A stretch of DNA of 10,944 bases, taken from the NCBI GenBank assembly GCA_030594905.1, contig JAUVEF010000020.1, positions 1-10,944 on the forward strand, written 5' to 3'. Of this stretch, positions 1 to 7,031 are shown piece by piece. Numbering within the stretch: the stretch's first letter is position 1; the number at the start of each line of letters is the position of its first letter. Under the pieces are notes generated by a model, which was given only the letters and a program-made list of their open reading frames with translations, had not been told where the DNA came from and ran no database searches. The position numbers were made by a program, and so were the translations under genes. Source of the stretch: Methanosarcinales archaeon (GTDB lineage: Archaea; Halobacteriota; Methanosarcinia; Methanosarcinales; Methanogasteraceae).

Positions 1-1344
1 GAGTTGATCGGTCACATCCCTGGTGCTTGATGGAAGCGCAGCCATCTCTGCGATGCCGCCTGCGTTGTCTGTGATCGGTCCGTACGAATCGAGTGCAACG
101 ATGATCCCGGTCGTTGAGAGCATCGCGACCGCCGCAAGAGCAATGCCGTACACGCCGATGGCTGCATCGTCCAGTCCGCCAACCACAAAGAATGAGACCA
201 GTATGCCAGCACAGATCACAATCACCGGCATTACAGTGCTTTCAAGACCGATTGCGAGACCTGAAATGATGTTTGTACCTGCACCGGTCTCTGATGCGCG
301 AGCAACCGTCTTAACAGGTCTGAATGTGACCGCGGTGTAATATTCGGTAATGATCACGATCAAAACCATGATCACAATCCCGACGAGTGTTGCATAAAAG
401 AACCTGATATCGCCATCCATCAGCAGGTCTGTGATGTAATAGAACGCAACAATGCTGAGCAGTGCCGCGGCTGCAACACCCTTGTACAGCGCACGCATGA
501 TCTTCCCATCCTTGCCGAGTCTGACGCAGAAGACTGCAATGATCGATGCAATGATCGCAGCCGCACCGAGCATCAGTGGGTATGTGACTGCATTGGGGTA
601 CTCACCTATCACGAGCGCACCAAGAAGCATTGCGGCAAGCGAAGTCACCACATAAGTCTCAAAGAGGTCTGCGCCCATTCCAGCGCAGTCACCGACGTTA
701 TCGCCGACGTTATCAGCAATCACAGCCGCATTTCTCGGATCGTCCTCGGGGATGCCTGCTTCTACCTTACCAACGAGATCTGCGCCGACATCTGCTGCCT
801 TTGTGTAGATGCCGCCTCCGACCCGTGCAAAGAGGCTGATCAGGCTCGCACCGAACGCAAAGCCGATGATCAGATTGGCGTTCTCAGGAACTCCTCCGTA
901 TAATATGTAAAACCCGCTCGTGCCAAGTAGTGCTAGACCGACCACGGCAAGCCCGGTCACAGCGCCGCCTTTGAATGCAATGGAGAGTGCTTTCTCAACT
1001 CCGCCTTTCGCTGCATTTGCGGTTCTCACGTTTGCGCGAACCGAGACGTTCATGCCGATGTATCCTGCCGCGGCAGAGGCTACTGCGCCAGCAAGGAACC
1101 CGGTTGCAATCTTTACTCCGTCATCAAGCAGAAAAGCGATCGCAGCAGCCAGAATGATCGCAACGATCGCAACCGTTTTGTACTGCCTGTTCAGATACGC
1201 CATCGCACCCTCCTGAATCGCAGATGCAATCTCTCGCATCTCTTTTGTGCCGGTTGGCTGCTTCAGGACCGTGCGTGCGAACAGACCTGCAAATATCAGG
1301 CTGAGAATGCCTGCTGCAGGTGCAAGATATAATAAATTATCCAT
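1..1344 (-). CDS. hppA: Membrane-bound ion-translocating pyrophosphatase, partial (C-terminus beyond left edge)
   Basis: Integral membrane enzyme that hydrolyses pyrophosphate and pumps H+ and/or Na+ outward. The open frame gives 448 residues with many hydrophobic helices. It shows the family signatures GGGIYTKAADVGADLVGK (about residues 177-194), PEDDPRN, the acidic metal-PPi site DNVGDNVGD (about 211-219), GADLFE, and near the edge ALDSYGPITDNAGG. Full-length members have about 670-700 residues, so roughly two thirds is present. The last visible residues, RDVTDQL, stop just short of the GNTT segment, where the family carries the residue that separates K+-dependent from K+-independent enzymes; this type therefore cannot be assigned. 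The glutamate in GADLFE occurs in both Na+ and H+ pumps and is not decisive. ATG start at 1342-1344 with a Shine-Dalgarno AGGAG (1354-1358) nine bases upstream. It lies 86 bases downstream of hepT and probably has its own promoter. Confidence 0.96.
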   Translation of the reverse strand, partial: MDNLLYLAPAAGILSLIFAGLFARTVLKQPTGTKEMREIASAIQEGAMAYLNRQYKTVAIVAIILAAAIAFLLDDGVKIATGFLAGAVASAAAGYIGMNVSVRANVRTANAAKGGVEKALSIAFKGGAVTGLAVVGLALLGTSGFYILYGGVPENANLIIGFAFGASLISLFARVGGGIYTKAADVGADLVGKVEAGIPEDDPRNAAVIADNVGDNVGDCAGMGADLFETYVVTSLAAMLLGALVIGEYPNAVTYPLMLGAAAIIASIIAVFCVRLGKDGKIMRALYKGVAAAALLSIVAFYYITDLLMDGDIRFFYATLVGIVIMVLIVIITEYYTAVTFRPVKTVARASETGAGTNIISGLAIGLESTVMPVIVICAGILVSFFVVGGLDDAAIGVYGIALAAVAMLSTTGIIVALDSYGPITDNAGGIAEMAALPSSTRDVTDQL

Positions 1345-1353
1345 TTTTTGTTA

Positions 1354-1358
1354 CTCCT
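1354..1358 (-). promoter_or_regulatory. Shine-Dalgarno site of hppA
   Basis: AGGAG on the minus strand, nine bases before the hppA ATG. It contrasts with proS, csl4, mntA and purD, which lack such a site next to their starts. Confidence 0.6.
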
Positions 1359-1393
1359 GTTTCTATTATTAGTTTGTATTTTACTATCACATG

Positions 1394-1406
1394 ATTGTTA
1401 TACAAT
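1394..1406. repeat. Short perfect inverted repeat and TATA-like element upstream of hppA
   Basis: ATTGT-TAT-ACAAT has 5-base arms around a 3-base centre, in the 86-base hepT-hppA gap. On the minus strand it includes TATAAC, which could be the hppA TATA box. Transcription would then start about 30 bases before the ATG, leaving room for the Shine-Dalgarno site. A regulator operator overlapping the promoter is also possible. Both readings are inference, since short AT-rich palindromes arise by chance. Confidence 0.35.
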
Positions 1407-1430
1407 AAGAACGTGTCGATGTGAGGGGTT

Positions 1431-1877
1431 TTATCGGGTTGCTCCGCCAATGGCGAAATCATTTCGGAAAATCACGTCGTTGATCAGAGATATAAATTCA
1501 TAAAAATCATCGAGATGTTCTGATATTATATTAAAAGCAAGATTATCATCGATTTTTCCGTATCTGTGAATCATGATGTTTCTAAACCCTTTCATGGATC
1601 CCAATTTCTCTGTCATATCTTCAGGCAATATCTCATTTCAGATTAAATTGTCTACAATATCTTCATCGCTGCCTGGAATCCCAAGATTGTAATCTGCGTT
1701 CAGGACTGCAGATATGTCAAAAACGTTTTCTATACAAAATTCCAGTCTTTTATAGATTCTATCTTTGATTATCCCAAGCGATAAAAAATCTTCAATATCC
1801 TCTGGTAGATGCTCTTCTATCACCTGACGACTCTCTTCTATCTCTTTTACTTTTGTTCGTATAAGGCTCGTCCTCAT
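1431..1877 (-). pseudogene. hepT: HepT-family toxin (DUF86) interrupted by in-frame TGA
   Basis: HepT toxins are HEPN-fold RNases paired with an MNT nucleotidyltransferase antitoxin. Starting at the ATG (1875-1877), 79 codons give an all-helical N-terminal half ending DEDIVDNLI. A TGA at 1638-1640 follows, and the same frame continues as NEILPEDMTEKL and then GFRNIMIHRYGKID, which carries the HEPN catalytic R-x4-H-x-Y motif. The frame ends with TAA at 1431-1433. The 148 positions match a complete HepT, with the single stop at position 80 and no frame change. The N-terminal product lacks the catalytic motif. A TTG at 1626-1628 could restart the C-terminal half, but no good ribosome site is visible. 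The start overlaps the mntA stop (ATGA), as in intact modules. A nonsense-mutated toxin is the simplest reading; sequencing error or readthrough are alternatives. Confidence 0.8.
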
Positions 1878-2251
1878 GCGAGGCGCCTCTCTCCGATATA
1901 GTCGTAGTACCCGTGTTTAAATGCGTCAAATTCTTCTATTGTCTGCCGCGCAACACCGTATAAAAAAATTCGGTCTTTGCAGTAGATCGTATTTCCTTTT
2001 AGAACTTCTGTTCTTATGTACCGGGGGAGCTGTCGAAAGATTTGAATATCGTAAATACCATTGAAAAGATTGGAAAGTAGTTTAAATCTGTATCGAGATA
2101 ATTCACTGTCGTCTTTGCCATCATAGTAGATCGCCAGATCGATATCTGAGTCTTTTGTCATCGTACTGTTCACAGACGAACCGTACTGAATAACAAATTC
2201 AACTTTTTCAAAATCATCCAACGAATCGATCCTTACGATGGCTTTATTCAA
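1874..2251 (-). CDS. mntA: MNT-domain nucleotidyltransferase antitoxin, MntA type
   Basis: 125-residue minimal nucleotidyltransferase. Known MntA antitoxins neutralise HepT by transferring AMP to the tyrosine of its R-x4-H-x-Y motif. The core motif YGSSVNSTMTKDSDID fits GS-x10-D-x-D, the nucleotide- and metal-binding signature of the family. The region before it (FEKVEFVIQ) supplies the first strand. Start is TTG at 2249-2251; the same frame has a stop shortly upstream and no ATG before the catalytic motif. TATAAA at 2275-2280 lies about 26 bases upstream, consistent with a leaderless message beginning at or near the TTG. The stop overlaps the hepT ATG by four bases. The antitoxin frame is intact although the toxin frame is broken. 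Confidence 0.88.
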   Translation of the reverse strand: MNKAIVRIDSLDDFEKVEFVIQYGSSVNSTMTKDSDIDLAIYYDGKDDSELSRYRFKLLSNLFNGIYDIQIFRQLPRYIRTEVLKGNTIYCKDRIFLYGVARQTIEEFDAFKHGYYDYIGERRLA

Positions 2252-2274
2252 TTTTTCGTCGAGTGAGTTCGTCC

Positions 2275-2280
2275 TTTATA
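2275..2280 (-). promoter_or_regulatory. TATA box of mntA
   Basis: TATAAA on the minus strand, preceded by a purine-rich BRE-like GAGAGATTAGA, centred about 26 bases before the mntA TTG start. This geometry fits an archaeal promoter driving a leaderless transcript and would let the toxin-antitoxin pair be transcribed apart from csl4. Confidence 0.5.
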
Positions 2281-2309
2281 TCTAATCTCTCTCCCTCTCT
2301 GACACTTGC

Positions 2310-2999
2310 TCAGATGGCGCCTGTTCTATACTCCGTGGACATTTTCCTTGTTTCTACCTGGTTGCACTCCGGACACACCAGTTTGGAACCGTTCTTTGTC
2401 ATCGCGGTCCTGCATCTTGAGCAGAGCGCTTTCATGACGCCCAGTTCAGGTTCTGCCGTGTCAAGACGCATGTTCATAAGATCACTGATTCTCGCCTTCA
2501 CGATGTCGAATAATCCAAACTCACGCGAGATATCCTTGACATACGCCTTCTTGATGTTGGATACATGGATTACGGCAGATCCCACATTAGGAATAGCCCG
2601 ATCAACAACTCCGCTCACACCGGCAATCGTCACAAGTACGAGTGAGTCCCGCAGCCCGGTAACCTGCCCGATAACTACGTCTCCTCGCTGGAGGACCGGT
2701 GGGGTACTTGTACTTGAGATTATAGAGATGGTTCGGTCTTTAGTATTGATTTTAACCGTTCCTGTGACGGTTGCATAGATATTGCCTGCACTCTCATACG
2801 TCTGATCACCAGCACGGAACTCCTCAGTCGCACCTATCGAATCGCCAGGGAGCACAAATATGCCCGTGTTCTCTGACTCTGAATTCAAACCCGCACTCTC
2901 ATGTGCTGGTTGTACCGGCTGCGCCGACTGCGCTGGCTGTTCCGGGTTATCTACTGATTCAACACCATTAACATCCCTATTTCTGTTTACTTTCCGCAA
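2310..2999 (-). CDS. csl4: Archaeal exosome RNA-binding subunit Csl4
   Basis: Csl4 is a cap subunit of the archaeal exosome that binds RNA and recruits DnaG for 3'-5' RNA processing and polyadenylation. The family N-terminal signature FVLPGDSIGATEEF is at about residues 48-61 and a further short motif (GNIYATVTG) at 72-80. An S1 RNA-binding domain spans about 101-175 (RGDVVIGQVTGL to YVKDISREFGLFDIVKARI). A C-terminal zinc ribbon has Cys pairs 193/196 and 209/212. At 229 residues it is longer than the usual 180-190, because about 46 Gln/Pro/Ala/Ser-rich residues precede the signature. The start is uncertain: TTG at 2997-2999 is chosen because a TATA-like box lies about 23-26 bases upstream. 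The only in-frame alternatives before a stop are non-standard codons. It lies 44 bases downstream of proS. Confidence 0.92.
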   Translation of the reverse strand: MRKVNRNRDVNGVESVDNPEQPAQSAQPVQPAHESAGLNSESENTGIFVLPGDSIGATEEFRAGDQTYESAGNIYATVTGTVKINTKDRTISIISSTSTPPVLQRGDVVIGQVTGLRDSLVLVTIAGVSGVVDRAIPNVGSAVIHVSNIKKAYVKDISREFGLFDIVKARISDLMNMRLDTAEPELGVMKALCSRCRTAMTKNGSKLVCPECNQVETRKMSTEYRTGAI

Positions 3000-3017
3000 A
3001 ACAGATCGCTTTTTCAG

Positions 3018-3028
3018 TTTAATATCAA
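3018..3028 (-). promoter_or_regulatory. TATA-like box of csl4
   Basis: TTGATATTAAA on the minus strand with GAGGG just upstream, in the 44-base proS-csl4 gap. Its centre is 23-26 bases from the TTG chosen as start, as for a leaderless message. This promoter is the main support for that unusual start. The GAGGG could instead be a Shine-Dalgarno site for a non-standard start further upstream. Confidence 0.4.
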
Positions 3029-3043
3029 TCCCTCACTTTGTTT

Positions 3044-4486
3044 TCAATATGTTCGAGCCATCAGCACCGGGATCCCATCTTTTCCGCAGATCGGACACGG
3101 TCCGGTCTTTCCCTGTGGCTCAACCGGTATCCCAAGTATGTGGACTCCAGTCACATCTTCCATCTCTCGCCCGCAATCATCGTCAAGACACCAGCATATC
3201 CGTGCAATCCCGTTAGCTGTTCTCTCTGATACATCTTCCAGTGTCTCGCAGTCAAAGATTCTCGAGTCTAACGCATCTCTGGCGGCGTGGTACATATCAG
3301 TTACCACTGCGTTCATACATCCTTGCACTTCGTTGGATATCAAGTCGATCGACACTGATCGTTTCTCTGCTGTGTCCCTGCGCACCAACATGCATGAGTT
3401 CTGGGCGAGGTCTCTTGGTCCAAGCTCGACTCGTATCGGAACGCCCTGCAGTTCCCACCGGTAGTATTTTGCACCCGGACGATCCTCACTATCATCGATC
3501 CTGACACGAAGCCCCTTATCGGTGAACTGGTCACAGAGGGACCTGCACGTCTCCAGTACATTCTCATTCACATCGTGGTCGCCAAACAGGATCGGCACAA
3601 TCACCACCTGCACAGGTGCGACCTCGGGAGGCAGCACAAGCCCGCGATCATCGCCATGCACGCTTATCACGGCAGCCACGGATCGTTCGGATATGCCGTA
3701 GCAAGTCTGGTGCGCATGTATCTGCTCGCCGGTTGGATCCTCATAAGTGATCCCGAATGTCTTTGCAAAGTTGTCTGCGAGATGATGCGCCGTCCCTATC
3801 TGCAAAACCTTGCCGTCAGGCATCAGGGTATCGACTGCAAGCGTGTAATCCGCGCCAGGGAACTTATCCCACGAAGGGCGCTTTGAAACGACGGTCGGGA
3901 CCCCAAGCCTCATGTAAAACTCCTGATAAAGCTCGATTGCCCGATCTACGTGTTTCGCCGCATCGTCCCAGTCGGTATGCACGGTGTGTGCCTCCTTAAA
4001 CGACGTGATCTCACGCAGGCGGATGAGCGGACGCGTGTGCTTGGTCTCGTACCGGAAGGTGTTCACGATCTGGTAGAGCTTAAGCGGCATGTCCGCATGT
4101 GACCTGATCCAGAGCTTGTACATCGGATAGATTGCGGTCTCGCTTGTAGGTCTTAGCGCGAGTTTCACGTCCAGTGGCGTAACGCCTCCGTGCGTGACCC
4201 AGTAAACCTCATCTTCAAATCCCTTTATGTGCTCTGCTTCCTTCATAAACTCATTTTCAGGGATTAAAAGCGGGAACAACGCCTCTTCGTGACCGTCTTT
4301 GTCCAGGAGTTCACGTATGATCGAGTAAATCTTATTTCGTAATGAAAATCCAAATGGGTGCCACACATACAGACCCTTGACCGGGTATCTGACATCCATG
4401 ATCTCTGCCGCAGCGAGCAGCTCGTTGTACCACTCACTGAAGTGTGACTTCTGTGGAAGTTTTGGCTGCTGCGCATTTTTTTCCAT
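3044..4486 (-). CDS. proS: Prolyl-tRNA synthetase, archaeal/eukaryotic type
   Basis: Class II aminoacyl-tRNA synthetase that charges tRNA-Pro with proline in the cytoplasm. The 480 residues match the archaeal-type length. Visible features are the proline-pocket [12 protein letters not shown] (112-123), motif 2 [20 protein letters not shown] (144-163), [20 protein letters not shown] (231-244), and motif 3 [15 protein letters not shown] (277-291). The anticodon-binding domain follows, with [11 protein letters not shown]. The C-terminal module has likely zinc ligands Cys433, 438, 464 and 467, and ends in the Tyr typical of this branch. The frame is open for 37 more codons upstream, but ATG 4484-4486 is preferred: homology begins there and TTTATC at 4511-4516 lies about 27 bases upstream, fitting a leaderless start. 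The upstream codons would cover the promoter and a run of seven C. Confidence 0.97.
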   Translation of the reverse strand: MEKNAQQPKLPQKSHFSEWYNELLAAAEIMDVRYPVKGLYVWHPFGFSLRNKIYSIIRELLDKDGHEEALFPLLIPENEFMKEAEHIKGFEDEVYWVTHGGVTPLDVKLALRPTSETAIYPMYKLWIRSHADMPLKLYQIVNTFRYETKHTRPLIRLREITSFKEAHTVHTDWDDAAKHVDRAIELYQEFYMRLGVPTVVSKRPSWDKFPGADYTLAVDTLMPDGKVLQIGTAHHLADNFAKTFGITYEDPTGEQIHAHQTCYGISERSVAAVISVHGDDRGLVLPPEVAPVQVVIVPILFGDHDVNENVLETCRSLCDQFTDKGLRVRIDDSEDRPGAKYYRWELQGVPIRVELGPRDLAQNSCMLVRRDTAEKRSVSIDLISNEVQGCMNAVVTDMYHAARDALDSRIFDCETLEDVSERTANGIARICWCLDDDCGREMEDVTGVHILGIPVEPQGKTGPCPICGKDGIPVLMARTY

Positions 4487-4510
4487 CAACTGAAATCGGG
4501 GGGGCATGAA

Positions 4511-4521
4511 GATAAACCTTT
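4511..4521 (-). promoter_or_regulatory. BRE/TATA promoter of proS
   Basis: AAAGGTTTATC on the minus strand: a purine BRE-like AAAGG followed by TTTATC, centred about 27 bases before the chosen proS ATG. With the purD element at 4586-4591 it forms a divergent pair of separate core promoters in the 130-base gap. Confidence 0.5.
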
Positions 4522-4585
4522 GCCGGAGGGGGCTTGCAAGCGCATAACGGTCTTCGCAAAACATGGGCGAGGCTCCGGCAAAACT

Positions 4586-4591
4586 CTTATG
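4586..4591 (+). promoter_or_regulatory. TATA-like box of purD
   Basis: CTTATG preceded by GGCAAAACT lies about 28 bases before the purD ATG at 4617. This again suits a leaderless transcript. The match to a TATA consensus is only fair, so the call rests mainly on position. Confidence 0.4.
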
Positions 4592-4616
4592 CGGCATTCA
4601 CCCAAACTCCGGAAGC

Positions 4617-5933
4617 ATGAAGATATTACTCATTGGCGGCGGAGGCAGAGAGCATGTGATTGCAGAGACGATCGCACGCGGCAGCCGCAGTTCTGATCTG
4701 TATGCGGTTATGAGCAAGAAGAACCCCGGGGTCGCGGGATTGTGCAGGGACTACCTGATTGCAAAGGAGACCGTCGAGGAGGTTCTCCCTTATGCAAGAT
4801 CAAAGAGCGTCGATTTTGTTGTGATCGGTCCCGAGGCGCCGCTTGCGATCGGACTTGCGGACGCGCTCGAAGCCGAGGGGTTTCCGTGCTTCGGACCGAA
4901 ATTCGCGCCTGCGCAGATCGAGCTTGACAAAGCGTGGGCTCGCAGGTTCATGCGCAGACACAATATCAGTGGGTGCCCGGTCTTTGAGGTCTTCGAGCAG
5001 GGCGATGATGCAGGAGCACACGAGTTCATCGAGAAACTTGGCAACGTTGTCGTGAAACCAACCGGGCTTACTGGCGGAAAAGGTGTCCGGGTGATGGGAG
5101 ATCATTTTCCCGACATAAACGGCGCAAAGGAGTACGCTTCCGAGGTTCTACAGGATGGACCGGTTATAATTGAGGAAAATCTTGAGGGCGAGGAGTTTAC
5201 TGTGCAGGCATTCACCGATGGCAAGACGCTTGCGTTTGCACCGGCTGTGCAGGATTACAAACGCGCTTACGACGGCGACAAGGGACCAAATACTGGAAGC
5301 ATGGGCTCTTATTCTGCCGCAGGCGACCTACTGCCGTTCATGCAGGAACAAGACTACGAGGCTGCGAAAGAGATTATGCGCGATGTCATTGAAAAGATCA
5401 GGGATGATGCTTGCGCATACAAAGGCATATTGTACGGTCAGTTCATGTTGACCGCAAAGGGAATCATGGTAATTGAGTTTAATGCACGATTCGGCGATCC
5501 TGAGGTGATGAATGTGCTCCCGCTACTTAAAACCGATTTCACAGACATCTTACAGGCGGTCGCGGATGAGTCGCTCTCTGACCTGGATGTTGGATTCGAG
5601 CGCTTTGCGACCGTCTGCAAGTATCTGGTCCCGGCAGGCTACCCCGAGAACCCTGTGAAGGACGCGGTCATCGAGATCGGCGATACCGGGGATGCTACGC
5701 TCTTTTATTCGAGCGTTTATGAAGATGGGGGGCAGGTGTACACCACCGGATCTCGGGCGATTGCGGTCGTTGGGATTGCACAGGTGATTGTGGATGCAGA
5801 GAAGATCGCAGCACACGGACTTTCTGCGATACGCGGCGACCTCTATGCAAGGTCTGACATCGGGACTGTGGCGCTGATCGACCAGCGGATCGAACATGCC
5901 GCACGCCTCCGTGCAAAGCCCGACGGTGCATGA
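4617..5933 (+). CDS. purD: Phosphoribosylamine-glycine ligase (GAR synthetase)
   Basis: Second step of purine biosynthesis: ATP-dependent joining of phosphoribosylamine and glycine to give GAR. The 438 residues match the family length. The N-terminal domain opens with [13 protein letters not shown]. The ATP-grasp region contains [10 protein letters not shown] (147-156), [18 protein letters not shown] (213-230) and the Mg-binding [10 protein letters not shown] (287-296). A C-terminal barrel-like domain follows. The frame is open 18 codons further upstream from an ATG at 4563, but those residues (MGEAPAKL...) have no family counterpart and overlap the promoter. ATG 4617 is therefore chosen. The downstream exporter gene begins 18 bases after the stop, so the two are probably co-transcribed. 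No other purine gene is in the window. Confidence 0.97.
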   Translation: MKILLIGGGGREHVIAETIARGSRSSDLYAVMSKKNPGVAGLCRDYLIAKETVEEVLPYARSKSVDFVVIGPEAPLAIGLADALEAEGFPCFGPKFAPAQIELDKAWARRFMRRHNISGCPVFEVFEQGDDAGAHEFIEKLGNVVVKPTGLTGGKGVRVMGDHFPDINGAKEYASEVLQDGPVIIEENLEGEEFTVQAFTDGKTLAFAPAVQDYKRAYDGDKGPNTGSMGSYSAAGDLLPFMQEQDYEAAKEIMRDVIEKIRDDACAYKGILYGQFMLTAKGIMVIEFNARFGDPEVMNVLPLLKTDFTDILQAVADESLSDLDVGFERFATVCKYLVPAGYPENPVKDAVIEIGDTGDATLFYSSVYEDGGQVYTTGSRAIAVVGIAQVIVDAEKIAAHGLSAIRGDLYARSDIGTVALIDQRIEHAARLRAKPDGA

Positions 5934-5951
5934 CCGATTGGCAGATGGCGC

Positions 5952-6557
5952 ATGATCGAGCTGCTTGCAATTGGGTTTCTCATCGGGCTTACCGGGGCAG
6001 CCGTACCCGGACCGATGCTCTTTGCGACCATCGAGGCGTCACTTCGGAGGGGCTGGACTGCGGGTCCTTTGATCGTGCTTGGACATGCGGCGGTCGAAGT
6101 CCTGATCTGCGGCGTAATATTGCTTGGATTCTCGATTGCAAATGACATAGTCTTTGATGCTGTGTCGCTTGTGGGGGGCGGGGCTCTAATTATCTTCGGG
6201 ATGATGACGATACGCTCGTCAAGGAATGCCACGTTTGACGTGAAAGGTGGCGTCACTGGCAGTCCGGTTGTCGCAGGTGCTCTGACATCGGTGTCAAACC
6301 CGTACTTCCTTGTCTGGTGGCTGACCATTGGAAACAGCATGATCCTGGACGGGCTCAGGATTGGCGTTGTTGCAGCCTTGCTCTTCATTATCGGACACTG
6401 GATCGCCGATCTGGTCTGGTATGTCTCTGTTTCGATGATATCTGGCAGCGGCGGGAAACTGATGTCTGATCGCACATACCACACATTCCTGGCAGGATGC
6501 GGCGTGTTTCTTCTCTGCTTTGGGGCGTATTATGCGGCAGCGGTATTTGGTAGATAG
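5952..6557 (+). CDS. LysE/RhtB-family amino acid exporter
   Basis: 201-residue integral membrane protein with about six hydrophobic segments (near 1-22, 38-62, 68-85, 105-130, 136-160 and 180-198). The N-terminus shows the family features G-x-A-x-PGPM followed by E-x-SLRRGW-x-AG and GH, typical of archaeal LysE-type translocators. A second conserved block, NPYFLVWW, begins the second half. Family members export amino acids or related small solutes by proton exchange; the substrate here cannot be told from sequence. The ATG start at 5952 lies 18 bases after purD with only a weak ribosome site, suggesting the same transcript. The link to purine synthesis may be positional only. Confidence 0.88.
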   Translation: MIELLAIGFLIGLTGAAVPGPMLFATIEASLRRGWTAGPLIVLGHAAVEVLICGVILLGFSIANDIVFDAVSLVGGGALIIFGMMTIRSSRNATFDVKGGVTGSPVVAGALTSVSNPYFLVWWLTIGNSMILDGLRIGVVAALLFIIGHWIADLVWYVSVSMISGSGGKLMSDRTYHTFLAGCGVFLLCFGAYYAAAVFGR

Positions 6558-6565
6558 TTACTATC
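6553..6565. repeat. Perfect inverted repeat over the exporter stop codon
   Basis: GATAGT-T-ACTATC, 6-base arms around one base, spanning the TAG stop. No T-tract follows, so it does not resemble a classical terminator. It could be an operator or chance. Confidence 0.3.
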
Positions 6566-6591
6566 AATACATATCAGAGAGTTGATCGTGA

Positions 6592-6846
6592 CAACAAAGG
6601 AACATACTTACTCACGACGTTGCGGATGCGCTGATATGGCTTGGCATTGTGGCAGCCACCGTATGGGCATTTGGCAATGCGATAGGGTGGATTTCCTCCT
6701 CGATGCGGGTCGATATGATCCACATCTCTGGTGGGGTTGCAACCGTTGCAGGGATCCGCATATTGGTGGGGCAAAGGTGTTGTAGAAACCGGACGTTGTC
6801 ATCAGTGATGCCTGGGGGGATGGAAAGGCGAGATAAAGGCGATTGA
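6592..6846 (+). pseudogene. Possible remnant of a small two-helix membrane protein gene
   Basis: This frame opens after a TGA at 6589-6591 and ends with TGA at 6844-6846. From about 6607 it reads LTHDVADALIWLGIVAATV and then a continuous hydrophobic helix, a short polar turn (SSSMRVDM), and a second helix around ISGGVATVAGIRILVG. Codon choice resembles the neighbouring exporter gene. No ATG, GTG or TTG precedes the first helix; the first available (GTG at 6649) lies inside it. AAAGG at 6596-6600 precedes an ATA at 6604, as though a start codon had been lost. The spacing of helix, His and second helix loosely recalls MnhG/PhaG antiporter subunits, but the similarity is weak. The last 25 residues look unrelated. 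A chance open frame cannot be excluded. Confidence 0.3.
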
Positions 6847-6993
6847 TAAGAGGCTGATTGTGCTGTAAGCATCGAGAGCCGAAACCTGAATCAGCGGACC
6901 CTAATTTTTCCGTGGAAGACCGGAGTTATTTTCTGGACAAGTGTCCCTGGATCGGTACGGGGGACGCAAAATCTCCCCGAATTGACCTCAACG

Positions 6994-7000
6994 TTTATGT
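6994..7000 (+). promoter_or_regulatory. TATA-like box of the sensory operon
   Basis: TTTATGT lies about 35 bases before the chosen kinase ATG at 7032 and would give a leader of roughly 10 bases. A second AT-rich candidate, CTTTATAATG, is at 7007-7016. Either would transcribe the kinase and, by tight spacing, the two STAS genes. Confidence 0.4.
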
Positions 7001-7031
7001 ACTTTTCTTTATAATGATATTATGGTGGACT

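Larger units (their letters stand above)
6558..7031. other. 474-base stretch without a confident gene
   Basis: It holds the 3' flank of the exporter gene, a hydrophobic frame that may be a gene remnant (6592-6846), and a leader region with the histidine kinase promoter. The kinase frame stays open upstream to 6858. However, the extra residues there have no recognisable domain and run through the TATA-like sequences, so I read them as non-coding. No tRNA or structured RNA was recognised by eye. Confidence 0.6.

Noticed and set aside
1345..1640. Selenocysteine or other recoding of the hepT TGA
   Set aside because: No SECIS-like element was seen by eye in the short 3' region, no other gene here has an in-frame TGA, and HepT is not known to use selenocysteine.
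2263..2778. 171-codon plus-strand frame opposite csl4
   Set aside because: It is antisense to clear Csl4 motifs and the protein is low-complexity Ser/Thr-rich with no domain.
4487..4597. In-frame N-terminal extension of proS by 37 codons
   Set aside because: It has no family counterpart, runs through a C7 tract, and covers the BRE/TATA element that positions a leaderless start at 4486.
4563..4616. In-frame extension of purD by 18 codons
   Set aside because: The conserved protein begins [13 protein letters not shown] at 4617, and the extension overlaps the promoter.
5843..6484. 213-codon minus-strand frame opposite the exporter gene
   Set aside because: It mirrors the exporter and purD codons; the plus strand carries recognisable LysE motifs.
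6858..7031. Open extension of the histidine kinase frame by 58 codons
   Set aside because: No domain is recognisable, and its hydrophobic end (FFIMILWW) is encoded by the TATA-like promoter region.
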